From Bacteroidales bacterium UBA3653 (GTDB lineage: Bacteria > Bacteroidota > Bacteroidia > Bacteroidales > Paludibacteraceae), in NCBI GenBank assembly GCA_002373505.1, contig DFKE01000001.1:124001-188000 (forward strand): a stretch of DNA of 64,000 nt. Direction: 5' to 3'. How positions within the stretch are numbered: the stretch's first letter is position 1; every line of letters starts with the position of its first letter. The position numbers were made by a program, and so were the translations under genes. This document shows, in pieces, positions 49,809 through 58,837 of the stretch. Below the pieces are notes generated by a model. It was not told where the DNA came from. It saw only the letters and a list, made by a program, of their open reading frames with translations, and did no database searches.

Positions 49809-49825
49809 TTTGTCATTTATTTCAT
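49795..49825 (-). repeat. AAATGGTAAATGAC-family repeat at the porQ-cmk junction
   Basis: Minus strand words AAATGACAAAATGGTAAATGA straddle the porQ stop and contain the cmk ATG. Confidence 0.75.
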
Positions 49826-50917
49826 TAGCGAATGGATATCGAGTGTCAGTCCTACCTGGTAGGAGAAATTGGATTTTGTTAACTGGCTGATTGCGAAACC
49901 CAGCCGGACTTGTTTGATCTTTACTCCGGCGCCGAGCGCAAAACCTGCCAGCGATTTCTGGTCCGTCAACTGCAATTCCGCGCGCCGGCGGTGGTTGTAA
50001 CTGAGGGCGATATAGAATTTCTCGCTCTTGGGAACAACCTCGATACACCATATCGTATGGCGGAACATCATGTCGTACCATTTGACGTCATGGGGTATGA
50101 TGTCGCCGGTCGTCGGACTCTTGTCCAGACTTGTCCATTCGTAGTTGAGATGCCATGTCTGCATGTTATGTATCTGCAGATGGAACCGCAAAGGAGCGTG
50201 TTTGACGCGGTAGGTCAGACCCAACTGCAGGTTCAGAGGCAGCATCTCATGTCCGGTGCCGTCTTCGGAGGAGTAGAAACTCTTGATCTGCCATCCGATA
50301 TTTTGCAGCACCAGCCCCATCTGGAAGGTTGAGTCTCTTGTCTGGAAATGTGCTCCTACGTCTGCGCCGATGGCGAACGAATTATAGCTCTCGTAAATCG
50401 AATAAACGGGTTTGAGCGTCACGCCGATCTTCCAGCACGGATGCAACTGACGCGCGTACATCACGTCTATCAGTATGTCCCGCGCACCGAAACTGCCGCC
50501 GCTTAAGTTACCGTTCTCGTCCGCATATTTCATCCGCCCGTAGTCCAGATAATGGATACCTACGGCGAAATAATTCGGTTTCTCCGGCGCACCGTCACCG
50601 CTGCTCCGCAATCCCTTTGCTTCGCCGAAATTATGTCCGTATAGTGCGGAACCGAACATCGTTCCGGGCAGGTAATAGGAGTAGTTGAGCTGCAGCGTCA
50701 TGTGGCTGTTCGCGTGCAGCAAGGCAGGGTTGCACATACCCATGGATATATCGCCGTCGCTGACGCTCACGTTGCTTCCGCCTAAAGCATTCAGACGCGA
50801 CGAAGTAGGCAGGCTCATAAAAGAGAACACCGATCTACCCGCGCTCGACACCTGACCAAATGTACAAAGAGACAAGGTACAAAGGAGAAGAGTTACTATT
50901 TTTCTGCTTATAGCCAC
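49817..50917 (-). CDS. porQ: Type IX secretion system protein PorQ
   Basis: 366 residues, outer-membrane beta-barrel of the T9SS attachment complex (with PorU, PorV, PorZ). PTSSRLNALGGSNVSVSDGD followed by CNPALL is the family signature; the remainder is amphipathic strands. Signal peptide core LLLCTLSLCTFGQ is encoded by GTACAAA-type units (50862-50884), exactly as in the CE12 esterase. Next gene cmk starts 8 nt later. Confidence 0.9.
   Translation of the reverse strand: MAISRKIVTLLLCTLSLCTFGQVSSAGRSVFSFMSLPTSSRLNALGGSNVSVSDGDISMGMCNPALLHANSHMTLQLNYSYYLPGTMFGSALYGHNFGEAKGLRSSGDGAPEKPNYFAVGIHYLDYGRMKYADENGNLSGGSFGARDILIDVMYARQLHPCWKIGVTLKPVYSIYESYNSFAIGADVGAHFQTRDSTFQMGLVLQNIGWQIKSFYSSEDGTGHEMLPLNLQLGLTYRVKHAPLRFHLQIHNMQTWHLNYEWTSLDKSPTTGDIIPHDVKWYDMMFRHTIWCIEVVPKSEKFYIALSYNHRRRAELQLTDQKSLAGFALGAGVKIKQVRLGFAISQLTKSNFSYQVGLTLDIHSLMK
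50862..50884 (-). repeat. GTACAAA array encoding the PorQ signal-peptide core
   Basis: GTACAAA, GAGACAAG, GTACAAAG on the plus strand, translating to LCTLSLCT on the minus strand. Confidence 0.85.
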
Positions 50918-50941
50918 ACTACCGCATTATAAAATCGAGTG

Positions 50942-50973
50942 CAAAGGTACAACTTTTTTTTGAATTGCGCAAA
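50942..50973 (-). promoter_or_regulatory. Promoter of porQ-cmk-ispH
   Basis: Minus strand TTTG (50970-50973), 20-nt spacer, TACCTTTG (50942-50949). Confidence 0.78.
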
Positions 50974-50977
50974 TTTA

Positions 50978-51009
50978 TTTGCATATGTCAATTTTTTTTA
51001 GTAATTTTG
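50978..51009 (+). promoter_or_regulatory. Promoter of the fumarate reductase operon
   Basis: TTTG 50978-50981, 20-nt spacer, TAATTTTG 51002-51009. Back-to-back with the porQ promoter, 4 bp between -33 boxes. Confidence 0.8.
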
Positions 51010-51070
51010 CAGCGCAAAATGCAGAATACACAAAATAACTAAAATAATTCACTAAAAACAAACAATCTTT

Positions 51071-51763
51071 ATGTGGTTAAAAGATTCATCTGTCGGCCGT
51101 AAATTCGTAATGGCCCTCAGTGGAGCGGCGCTCGTGCTGTTCCTGCTTTTTCATGGTTGTATGAACCTGGCGCTGGTGTTCAGCGAGGAGGCGTACAACG
51201 CGATCTGCCGTTTCCTCGGCGCTAACTGGTACGCCGTCATCGGATCGCTGGGTATTGCTTTCCTGGTGCTGGTACATTTCTGCTACGGTCTGTATCTGAC
51301 CATCCAGAACCGTGCTGCGCGCGGCAATGACCGTTATGAGGTTCGCGCGAAGAAAGAAGGTGTGACCTGGGAGAGTGAGAATATGCTCGTCCTCGGCTTC
51401 ACCATCCTCGGTTTCCTCTGCTTGCACCTCTACAACTTCTGGTTCAAGATGCAGTTTGCGGAGCTCTCCGGCATCGAGACCGGTGCGTTTGACCCGCAGA
51501 ACGGTGCGGCTTACGTCAAGGAGCTGTTCACTACTCCGGTTTGGGGACAGATCTACTGCGTGCTCTACCTCCTTTGGCTCGTTGTTCTCTGGCTCCACCT
51601 TAATCACGGTGTGGGTTCGGCGATGACCTCTTTCGGTTGGAACAACCTCAAATGGCAGAAACGTGTGGAAGTGATCAGTACTGTAGTGGCTACAATCGTT
51701 GTACTGCCGTTCACTGTTGTGGTGCTGTATTATCTGGGCATGGGAATAGGCATGCTTTGCTAA
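51071..51763 (+). CDS. sdhC: Succinate dehydrogenase/fumarate reductase cytochrome b subunit
   Basis: 230 residues, five membrane helices with His ligands for two haems (FHGCMNLAL, HFCYGLY, HLYNFWF, HLNHGVGSA). Single-subunit (B-type) anchor moving electrons between menaquinone and the FrdAB part. First gene of sdhC-frdA-frdB. Confidence 0.92.
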   Translation: MWLKDSSVGRKFVMALSGAALVLFLLFHGCMNLALVFSEEAYNAICRFLGANWYAVIGSLGIAFLVLVHFCYGLYLTIQNRAARGNDRYEVRAKKEGVTWESENMLVLGFTILGFLCLHLYNFWFKMQFAELSGIETGAFDPQNGAAYVKELFTTPVWGQIYCVLYLLWLVVLWLHLNHGVGSAMTSFGWNNLKWQKRVEVISTVVATIVVLPFTVVVLYYLGMGIGMLC

Positions 51764-51766
51764 AGC

Positions 51767-51794
51767 GAAAGGTGAAAACTGAAAACTGAAAGGA
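51767..51794 (+). repeat. 7-bp GAAAACT array between sdhC and frdA
   Basis: Four heptamers GAAAGGT, GAAAACT, GAAAACT, GAAAGGA just ahead of the frdA start. Confidence 0.85.
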
Positions 51795-51801
51795 AAGAAT
51801 T

Positions 51802-53904
51802 ATGGCAAAGAAAGAAGAAATAATTGATGCAGCTAAGAAGACAGTTAAGAAAGTAGCTGTTAAGGCTGCGAAGAAAGCTGTAGAGGTTGCAGAGGCAGCG
51901 GCTACTGCCGCAGCGGAGGCAATCAAGGAGGCGCAGACTCCGGTTATCACTCCGAAGGACGCTAAGATTCCCGAGGGACCGCTGGAGTTGAAGTGGACGA
52001 ACTACAAGAACCATCAGAAACTGGTGAACCCGGCTAACAAGCGCCGTCTGGACATTATTGTTGTAGGAACGGGTCTTGCCGGTGCTTCGGCTGCCGCGTC
52101 TCTCGCAGAGATGGGATTCAACGTACTGAACTTCTGTATTCAGGACAGCCCGCGCCGTGCGCACTCGATTGCAGCGCAGGGTGGTATCAACGCAGCGAAG
52201 AACTACCAGAACGACGGAGACTCCGTCTATCGTCTCTACTACGATACCATCAAGGGTGGCGATTACCGTGCCCGTGAGGCAAACGTATATCGTCTGGCAG
52301 AGGTTTCCAATAACATCATCGACCAGTGTGTGGCACAGGGTGTTCCTTTTGCACGCGAGTACGGAGGTTTGCTGGACAACCGTTCCTTCGGAGGCGCACA
52401 GGTAAGCCGTACGTTCTACGCAAAGGGTCAGACCGGTCAGCAGCTGCTGCTCGGCGCATACAGCGCACTGAGCCGCCAGATCGGCAAAGGCAAAGTAAAG
52501 ATGTACACCCGCTATGAGATGCTCGACATCGTGCTCATCGCGGATGAGAACGGCGAGAAGCGTGCGCGTGGTATCATCGCCCGTAACCTCGTTACCGGCC
52601 GCATCGAGCGCTTCTTCGCCCATGCGGTAGTAGTAGGTTCCGGTGGTTACGGTAACACCTTCTTCCTCTCCACCAACGCTATGGCATCCAACGGCTCTGC
52701 TGCTATGCAGATGTACCGCCATGGAGCTTATTTCGCTAACCCCTGCTATGCACAGATCCACCCGACCTGTATTCCGAAGCACGGTGACTTCCAGTCCAAA
52801 CTGACCCTGATGTCCGAGTCGCTCCGTAACGACGGACGTATCTGGGTACCGAAGAAACTGGAGGATGCCAAACTGCTGCAGGCAGGCAAGATCAAAGGAC
52901 GCGACATCCCTGAAGAGGATCGCGACTACTATTTGGAGCGCCGCTATCCGGCGTTCGGAAACCTCGTTCCGCGTGATGTGGCTTCGCGTGCCGCCAAAGA
53001 GCGTTGCGACAAAGGCTACGGCGTGAACAACACCGGTCTGGCTGTGTTCCTTGATTTCAGCGAGGCTATTCAGCGTCTGGGCAAAGATGTGGTGGCTCAG
53101 AAATACGGCAACCTCTTCCAAATGTATGAGAAGATCGTCGATGAGAACCCGTACGAGAACCCGATGATGATTTTCCCGGCAATCCACTATACGATGGGTG
53201 GTATCTGGGTGGACTACGAGCTGCAGACATCCGTCAAGGGGCTGTTCTGTATCGGTGAGGCGAACTTCTCCGACCACGGAGCCAACCGTCTGGGTGCTTC
53301 TGCCCTCATGCAGGGTCTCGCTGACGGCTATTTCGTACTGCCGTACACCATTCAGAACTACCTCGCAGACCAGATCGGCGTACCGCGTATGAGTACCGAC
53401 CTGCCGGAGTTTGCCGAAGCAGAGAAAGCCGTACAGGACAAGATTGACAAACTGATGGCTATCCAGGGCAAGCGTTCGGTTGACAGCATCCACAAAGAGC
53501 TGGGTCTCGTGATGTGGGACTTCGTCGGCATGGGACGTACCGCAGAGGGCTTGAAAGAAGGTATCAAGAAGATTGACGCCATCAAGAAAGAGTTCTGGAC
53601 CAACGTCTATATTCCGGGTGAGGCTAACAGTCTGAATAACGAACTGGAGAAAGCGCTCCGTCTGGCGGACTTCATTGAGATAGGCCGTCTGATGGCTGTC
53701 GATGCCCTCCATCGTGAGGAGTCTTGCGGTGGTCACTTCCGCGAGGAATACCAGACGCCGGAAGGCGAGGCACTCCGTCAGGACGACAAGTTCTCTTACG
53801 TAGGCTGCTGGAAATATATGGGTGAGGACCAAGAGCCGCAACTCATCAAAGAGCCTTTGGATTACGAGTTTACTGAGAGAAAGACCCGTAACTATAAGAA
53901 TTGA
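51802..53904 (+). CDS. frdA: Fumarate reductase/succinate dehydrogenase flavoprotein subunit
   Basis: 700 residues. FAD site IIVVGTGLAGASAAASL, covalent-flavin His region RRAHSIAAQGGINAAKNY, substrate site QIHPTCIP, and GEANFSDHGANRLGASALMQ. In anaerobic Bacteroidales it reduces fumarate to succinate. Residues 1 to about 50 are an extra Lys/Ala-rich helix (AAKKTVKKVAVKAAKKAVEV) not present in typical FrdA, which begins around IPEGPLELKWTNYKNHQKLV. Confidence 0.95.
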   Translation: MAKKEEIIDAAKKTVKKVAVKAAKKAVEVAEAAATAAAEAIKEAQTPVITPKDAKIPEGPLELKWTNYKNHQKLVNPANKRRLDIIVVGTGLAGASAAASLAEMGFNVLNFCIQDSPRRAHSIAAQGGINAAKNYQNDGDSVYRLYYDTIKGGDYRAREANVYRLAEVSNNIIDQCVAQGVPFAREYGGLLDNRSFGGAQVSRTFYAKGQTGQQLLLGAYSALSRQIGKGKVKMYTRYEMLDIVLIADENGEKRARGIIARNLVTGRIERFFAHAVVVGSGGYGNTFFLSTNAMASNGSAAMQMYRHGAYFANPCYAQIHPTCIPKHGDFQSKLTLMSESLRNDGRIWVPKKLEDAKLLQAGKIKGRDIPEEDRDYYLERRYPAFGNLVPRDVASRAAKERCDKGYGVNNTGLAVFLDFSEAIQRLGKDVVAQKYGNLFQMYEKIVDENPYENPMMIFPAIHYTMGGIWVDYELQTSVKGLFCIGEANFSDHGANRLGASALMQGLADGYFVLPYTIQNYLADQIGVPRMSTDLPEFAEAEKAVQDKIDKLMAIQGKRSVDSIHKELGLVMWDFVGMGRTAEGLKEGIKKIDAIKKEFWTNVYIPGEANSLNNELEKALRLADFIEIGRLMAVDALHREESCGGHFREEYQTPEGEALRQDDKFSYVGCWKYMGEDQEPQLIKEPLDYEFTERKTRNYKN

Positions 53905-53924
53905 TAATTGATAATTGACAATTA
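53901..53924 (+). repeat. 7-bp TTGATAA array between frdA and frdB
   Basis: TTGATAA, TTGATAA, TTGACAA plus remainder; contains the frdA stop (53902-53904) and ends 2 nt before the frdB ATG. Confidence 0.85.
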
Positions 53925-53926
53925 AT

Positions 53927-54682
53927 ATGGATCAGTATATTGATATTAAAGTACGGGTATGGCGTCAGGCCGGCCCCAAAGCTCAGGGACATTTCGAGAC
54001 CTACGAGCTGAAACATGTATTCCAAGGCGCATCGTTCCTGGAGATGATTGATATCCTGAACGAGCAGCTTATTGCAGAGCACAAAGACCCTGTGACTTAC
54101 GATCATGACTGCCGCGAGGGTATCTGCGGTATGTGCTCGATGTACGTCAACGGTCACCCGCACGGACCAGACTCCGCTATTACCACCTGTCAGCTGCATA
54201 TGCGTAAGTTCAAAGACGGCGAGACCATCACCGTAGAGCCGTGGCGTAGCCGTGCGTTCCCTGTAATTAAGGACCTCATGGTGGACCGCGGTGCGTATGA
54301 CAAGATCATGCAGGCAGGCGGATTCGTTTCTGTCAACACCGGCGGTGTACCCGACGCCAACGCCATTCCTATTCCGAAGCCTGTAGCAGACGAAGCTATG
54401 GACGCAGCTTCCTGTATCGGTTGCGGCGCATGCGCTGCGGCTTGCAAGAACGGCTCGGCAATGCTGTTCGTGGCGGCTAAGGTAAGCCAGCTCGCTCTCC
54501 TGCCGCAAGGCAAGATTGAGGCGGCTGCACGTGCCAAAGCGATGGTGGCAAAGATGGACGAACTCGGATTCGGTAACTGCACCAACACCGGTGCTTGTGC
54601 CGCAGAGTGTCCAAAGAGCGTTAGCCTCGCTAATATAGCAAGACTGAACCGCGAGTTCCTCAAGGCGAAGTTCAAAGACTAA
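53927..54682 (+). CDS. frdB: Fumarate reductase/succinate dehydrogenase iron-sulfur subunit
   Basis: 251 residues from MDQYIDIKVRVWRQAG. [2Fe-2S] motif DCREGICGMCSMYVNG, then CIGCGACAAACKNGSAM and GACAAECPKSVSL for the other clusters. Carries electrons from SdhC to FrdA. A terminator follows. Confidence 0.95.
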   Translation: MDQYIDIKVRVWRQAGPKAQGHFETYELKHVFQGASFLEMIDILNEQLIAEHKDPVTYDHDCREGICGMCSMYVNGHPHGPDSAITTCQLHMRKFKDGETITVEPWRSRAFPVIKDLMVDRGAYDKIMQAGGFVSVNTGGVPDANAIPIPKPVADEAMDAASCIGCGACAAACKNGSAMLFVAAKVSQLALLPQGKIEAAARAKAMVAKMDELGFGNCTNTGACAAECPKSVSLANIARLNREFLKAKFKD

Positions 54683-54688
54683 CGGAAT

Positions 54689-54717
54689 GTACAAAGGGAC
54701 AATGCACAATGTACAAA
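54689..54717. repeat. GTACAAA array after frdB
   Basis: GTACAAA, GGGACAAT, GCACAAT, GTACAAA; intergenic, same family as the signal-peptide arrays. Confidence 0.85.
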
Positions 54718-54747
54718 AAACGGCGACTCGTATGAGCCGCCGTTTTT
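54716..54747. terminator. Bidirectional terminator between frdB and the pectate lyase gene
   Basis: AAAAACGGCG/CGCCGTTTTT with an extra CTC/GAG pair; A-run and T-run serve both strands. Confidence 0.88.
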
Positions 54748-54764
54748 ATTTACATCAAGCCTGC

Positions 54765-56435
54765 TTATTTAACAGGCCTTCCGAACAGATCATACATCTT
54801 GCCATCACGAAGAATGAGTAATAGCCCGTCACGTAGTATTTTCTGACTTTTAACTTCTGACGGATGAATATTCTCTATACCGGTTTCGGTGCTGATCAGC
54901 TCGAAGCATACTTGTGAGATCCGTGTGCCGGTTCCTGCAGAACGCTGTATGGTAAACGACTTGGCATTAGCCGGAGCGGTCAGTGAGACGGTCTCTTTTG
55001 TTGCGCCGGAAATGTTATAAGTCGTGTTGTTGGCATTCCCCCAATGATAGGCGATCGTGTTCTTGTCCTCCGCCCAGTTGGGGATAGTTACATCGAAGGA
55101 AACAGAAGTGATTGTGGCGTTGTATGCCGAGAAATCGAAGGTGATATAGTCGCTGTTGGCTCCCATATGCAGAAATCCCTGATCCCATTTGGAACCTTTG
55201 CCGGCGTTGAGTGATGCCACTATCGATAGTTGGCTGAAGTCCGCAGGAATACCTTGGTTGGCGACTGATGGTTCTTCGCCCAAACTGAGATCCACACAGC
55301 AGTTGCCGCTGACAACTGCAGTTCCTCCTTGTTCTCCTCCTTGCTCTCCGCCTTGTTCTCCTCCTTGTTCTCCGCCCGGATTCTCGCTCCCGCTATCGCA
55401 TGAAGAGGAAACTTCTGCGGTATTGGAGACGGTGAGCGTAGCTCCCGCGCCGCATGTGCTGTTGGTGACATGATTTTTTGCCACCGCAGCGGTCAGTTGG
55501 TCGTACGAATATGTGGGTGCAGCAACGTTGCCGCTGTTGGACGGCAGTTTGCCGGTGCAGTTCACGAAGGTGCAATAGTTGGTAGAACCGCCATAGACGC
55601 TCCATATCTTGGCGGCGCTGTTCGCTTTGCCTGCAAAAGTGCATCCCTCAAAGTAACATTTCGCGTTCTCCGGACCGACATAGTAGTCCGCTACGGAGGA
55701 GTTCCAGTAGCAGTTGAGGAAATGCAGTTCGCAGTTGCGGCAGCGGGTCATACGTTGCTTGCAACCTTCGTCCCACCAGCAGAAGCCGTATGTGATATTG
55801 TATGTTTCGTCTGCGGGTTTGTCAGAAGAGCCGGATCCAACCAGGTTGGAGAAACGGTGGTCGTCCGATCCGCCCGAACCGCCTGGTTTTGGTGCTTTGA
55901 GGTAACGGAAACGGCACCAGGTGACGCTGATATTGTCGCTCTTGCCTTTGATGTCGAAGTTACCGTCACAGCCGTCTTGGAAATCGCAATGGTCCACCCA
56001 CACGTTCTTCGCTCCGTCGAGGCACAAGTTGTCCCAACCGTCGCAGTCATATGCGCCCGGTCCCTCAAAAGTGAGGTTTCGCAGCAGAAGGTTGTTTCCC
56101 TTGAGGTATAGTATACCTGAGTTGGATTGGTTCTGCTGGTTGGAAATCAGTTTCTTTCCCGGCAGAGCCATGATGGTCAGGTTGGACTTGTCCGTGCTGA
56201 TATGGTTCGTGACAGTAATATCCTGCGTGATGATAATAACGCGGTTGCTTTTGCTCAGCGCGGAGATCAATTCGCTCTCGGATTGAACCAACGTAGGCGC
56301 AGCATTGCCTCCGCCGGTGACAGACGTTCCGGCGTAGCCCCAAGAGGAGGACGCGCAGTAGTTTACAGCATGAAGTGAAGTAACCAAGGAACCAACTACC
56401 CAGTACAACGTGAAGAGTGCGATGAATTTTTTCAT
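54765..56435 (-). CDS. T9SS-secreted pectate lyase (PL1-like)
   Basis: Cleaves polygalacturonan by beta-elimination. 556 residues: signal peptide (ends SLHA), PL1 beta-helix with NLTIMALPGKKLISNQ, NLLLRNLTFEGPGAYDCDGW, NVWVDHCDFQDGCDGNFDIK (Ca site) and SDDHRFSNLVGSG; a GGEQ-repeat linker (four units); a C-terminal beta-sandwich resembling carbohydrate-binding modules; and the T9SS tail ILRDGKMYDLFGRPVK. Strand-converging with frdB. Pairs functionally with the CE12 esterase. Confidence 0.9.
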   Translation of the reverse strand: MKKFIALFTLYWVVGSLVTSLHAVNYCASSSWGYAGTSVTGGGNAAPTLVQSESELISALSKSNRVIIITQDITVTNHISTDKSNLTIMALPGKKLISNQQNQSNSGILYLKGNNLLLRNLTFEGPGAYDCDGWDNLCLDGAKNVWVDHCDFQDGCDGNFDIKGKSDNISVTWCRFRYLKAPKPGGSGGSDDHRFSNLVGSGSSDKPADETYNITYGFCWWDEGCKQRMTRCRNCELHFLNCYWNSSVADYYVGPENAKCYFEGCTFAGKANSAAKIWSVYGGSTNYCTFVNCTGKLPSNSGNVAAPTYSYDQLTAAVAKNHVTNSTCGAGATLTVSNTAEVSSSCDSGSENPGGEQGGEQGGEQGGEQGGTAVVSGNCCVDLSLGEEPSVANQGIPADFSQLSIVASLNAGKGSKWDQGFLHMGANSDYITFDFSAYNATITSVSFDVTIPNWAEDKNTIAYHWGNANNTTYNISGATKETVSLTAPANAKSFTIQRSAGTGTRISQVCFELISTETGIENIHPSEVKSQKILRDGLLLILRDGKMYDLFGRPVK

Positions 56436-56454
56436 ACTAAAGACAATTTGGGTG

Positions 56455-56486
56455 CAAAGTTACAAAAAAAAGTCTTTCGCTCCAAA
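56455..56486 (-). promoter_or_regulatory. Promoter of the pectate lyase gene
   Basis: Minus strand TTTG (56483-56486), 20-nt spacer, TAACTTTG (56455-56462); leader about 13 nt. Confidence 0.75.
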
Positions 56487-56527
56487 TAAATGCAGCGAAA
56501 GACACAAAAAACGTCAATTTTTCTCCT

Positions 56528-58054
56528 TTATTTCATATCTGACGCTATTTTGATCAGTCGTAGCAGTTGTGCGCGATAGCCGTTCGGGTCGAAGCTGCTG
56601 TTCTGTTCAACGAGCGTGGCAGCCATGTTATAATCTGCCGAGCCGGAGTAGGGCGATTGGCGCAATAACATTCCGTAGGCGGCTACTCCGGCGGCGAAGT
56701 TCAGATTCTCGGAGCTGTTTCCGACCCAGTTGTCCACCTCCAGATGCAACGGAATACTCTGTTCTCCTAACATCCGTTTGTAACGGAAATCGAAGGACGC
56801 CACTTGTGCCTGTGCGTCCCATCCTTCAGGCAGCGATTCTCCCATAACCGGAACAATCTCATAGAGGGCGGTAATGGTCTGGTCCGCTCCGATCTCTCCG
56901 GCATCTTTGGTGTCATCGGAGAAATCCTCGTTGCTCATGACGCGGTTCTCGTAGCCAATCAGGCGGTATTGGGCGACGATGCTGGCGTCAAAAGTGATTT
57001 GTACCTTGGCGTCCGAAGCGACTGAGAGCATGTTCGCACGCTCGTGGCAGAACACCTTCATCATCTCATCCTCGCTGTCGATATACGTATAGGTTCCGTT
57101 GCCCGCATTGGAGATTTTTTCCATCATTGCATCGTTCAGGTTGCCCCAACCGAAACCGCAAACGGACATGTAAATACCGTCTTTGGCATGGCTCTCAACG
57201 ATTTCGAGTAGTCCCTCCGTGGAGGTGACACCTACGTTCCAGTCCCCGTCCGTGCCGATGATGATACGGTTGTTGCCGCCCTCGATATAGTTCTGCTGCG
57301 CCTGCTCATACGCCATTTCCAATGCTCTGGAACCGGAGGTAGCACCCGATGCGTCCAGGCTTCGGATCTTGGAAATGATCGTCTGCGACTCGCTGCACGG
57401 AGTGGAGGGTAAGAGCAACTCTTCCCCGCTCGCATAGGTGATCAGGGAAATGCGGTCCTCGGCGCGCATGTGACTCACCAGTTCCACCAGACCCGATTTG
57501 AGCAGATCCAGCTTGTCCTTGGAACTCATCGAACCCGACACATCGATCATGAAGACGAAGTTCGCTACCGGCATATCCGCTTCCTCTATATGTCTGCCTT
57601 TGATTCCTAATCGCATCAGCCGGTGTTCGGCATTCCACGGGCATGCACCGATCTCTCCGTTGATTGCTACGTCGTCACTACCCGTTGGAGCTGCGTAGTC
57701 GAACGTGAAATAGTTCAGAAACTCCTCGATCCGTACAGCAGACCGGGAGGGTAAGACGGCGTTCGAAGATGTCAGGCACCGACGCATGTATGCATAAGAC
57801 GCGCCGTCTGCATCGATTGAGAAGGTGGACTGGGGCGACTCGCTGGTGTTGATGAAAGGATTGTCCGTGAATTCCAGGAACCGGTCACCGCCTTCTTCGC
57901 TACCCGGGACAGGCTCTTCCCCGTCAAAATAATAGTAATTGTCGCTCGATCCGGAAGGCTCGTAGCCTCCGTTCGTGGAACAACCGGTTAGCAGCAAGCC
58001 ACCGGACAATAACAGACTGATAGCTGTCAAGGCAAAATAGAAGTCTTTTTTCAT
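56528..58054 (-). CDS. VWA-domain lipoprotein (YfbK-like)
   Basis: 508 residues. Lipobox GLLLTGC (Cys25), then a YfbK-type N-terminal region (FSIDADGASYAYMRRCL, RIEEFLNYFTFDY), VWA domain with MIDAS VFMIDVSGSMSSKDKL and TDGDWNVGVTS, and a C-terminal DUF3520-like region (QVASFDFRYKRM). Anchored in the periplasm or outer membrane; ligand unknown. Confidence 0.88.
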   Translation of the reverse strand: MKKDFYFALTAISLLLSGGLLLTGCSTNGGYEPSGSSDNYYYFDGEEPVPGSEEGGDRFLEFTDNPFINTSESPQSTFSIDADGASYAYMRRCLTSSNAVLPSRSAVRIEEFLNYFTFDYAAPTGSDDVAINGEIGACPWNAEHRLMRLGIKGRHIEEADMPVANFVFMIDVSGSMSSKDKLDLLKSGLVELVSHMRAEDRISLITYASGEELLLPSTPCSESQTIISKIRSLDASGATSGSRALEMAYEQAQQNYIEGGNNRIIIGTDGDWNVGVTSTEGLLEIVESHAKDGIYMSVCGFGWGNLNDAMMEKISNAGNGTYTYIDSEDEMMKVFCHERANMLSVASDAKVQITFDASIVAQYRLIGYENRVMSNEDFSDDTKDAGEIGADQTITALYEIVPVMGESLPEGWDAQAQVASFDFRYKRMLGEQSIPLHLEVDNWVGNSSENLNFAAGVAAYGMLLRQSPYSGSADYNMAATLVEQNSSFDPNGYRAQLLRLIKIASDMK

Positions 58055-58099
58055 AACGCGTACGGTTTTTAATGAAACATAAGATTTTCAAATCGGCAG

Positions 58100-58131
58100 C
58101 AAAAGTACTGCTTTTGAGCGGAATATGCAAA
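58100..58131 (-). promoter_or_regulatory. Promoter of the VWA lipoprotein gene
   Basis: Minus strand TTTG (58128-58131), 20-nt spacer, TACTTTTG (58100-58107). Confidence 0.75.
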
Positions 58132-58190
58132 TATCCGGTTTGGAAAAATACTTGGGAAAATCCTTCCGGGACGGTTTAGGGATATAGTGC

Positions 58191-58604
58191 TCACGCCCAT
58201 TTAGCCAGTGCTTTCTCTTCTTTTTCGGTCATTTGGGCTTTGGTTTCTGGTGTCTTGTCGCCTTGACCGGTGAGATGCAGGACGCCGTGAATGAGAATGC
58301 GGAGCAGCTCGTTGTCAAAGGACGTACCGACCAATTCCGCATTGGAGCGGACGGTGTCCAGCGAAATGAAAATATCGCCGTTCAGCGTGGAGGGAGTGGA
58401 GTAGTCAAAGGTAATGACATCGGTGTAGTAGTCATGTCCCAGAAACCGGCGGTTCACCTCCAGCTCGCGCTCGTCGGAGCAGAAGATATAGTTGATATTG
58501 CCTACGGCAAAACCATAATCAGCCGCCACCGACCGTATCCAGCGGCTTACTTTGCGCTCATCCAGCGCAGGCATTTCTATGCTATCTGTATTAAATGTGA
58601 TCAT
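58191..58604 (-). CDS. ybeY: Endoribonuclease YbeY (16S rRNA maturation)
   Basis: 137 residues from MITFNTDSIEMPALDERKVS. Metal-site motif HGVLHLTGQGDKTPE and DYYTDVITFDYS identify YbeY. The third zinc His of the E. coli motif is absent (Gln-Gly-Asp instead), a variation I believe is common in Bacteroidota. An 11-bp repeat array lies just upstream (58621-58766). Confidence 0.9.
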   Translation of the reverse strand: MITFNTDSIEMPALDERKVSRWIRSVAADYGFAVGNINYIFCSDERELEVNRRFLGHDYYTDVITFDYSTPSTLNGDIFISLDTVRSNAELVGTSFDNELLRILIHGVLHLTGQGDKTPETKAQMTEKEEKALAKWA

Positions 58605-58620
58605 ACTATGTTTAGATTGA

Positions 58621-58766
58621 CCAATAATCGGCCAATAATCTACCAATAATCTACCGGTTACCTGTCAATAATCAACCGGTTACCTGTCAATAATCTACCA
58701 GTTACTTATCCCTATTATATCGCACTTATCTCCCACTTATCTCCCACTTATCACGCACTTATCACG
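58621..58766. repeat. 11-bp tandem microrepeat cluster upstream of ybeY
   Basis: Eight 11-bp units of CCAATAATCTA/CCGGTTACCTG type (58621-58708), a 14-nt break, then four CACTTATCTCC/CACTTATCACG units (58723-58766). Fills the space between the ybeY start and the spmAB stop; no gene here. Confidence 0.9.
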
Positions 58767-58837
58767 CACTAATTGCAGTTCTTTCATTCGTTCGGTATTA
58801 TATACATAGTATATAATACTATTGCGTTGTATCTTTT

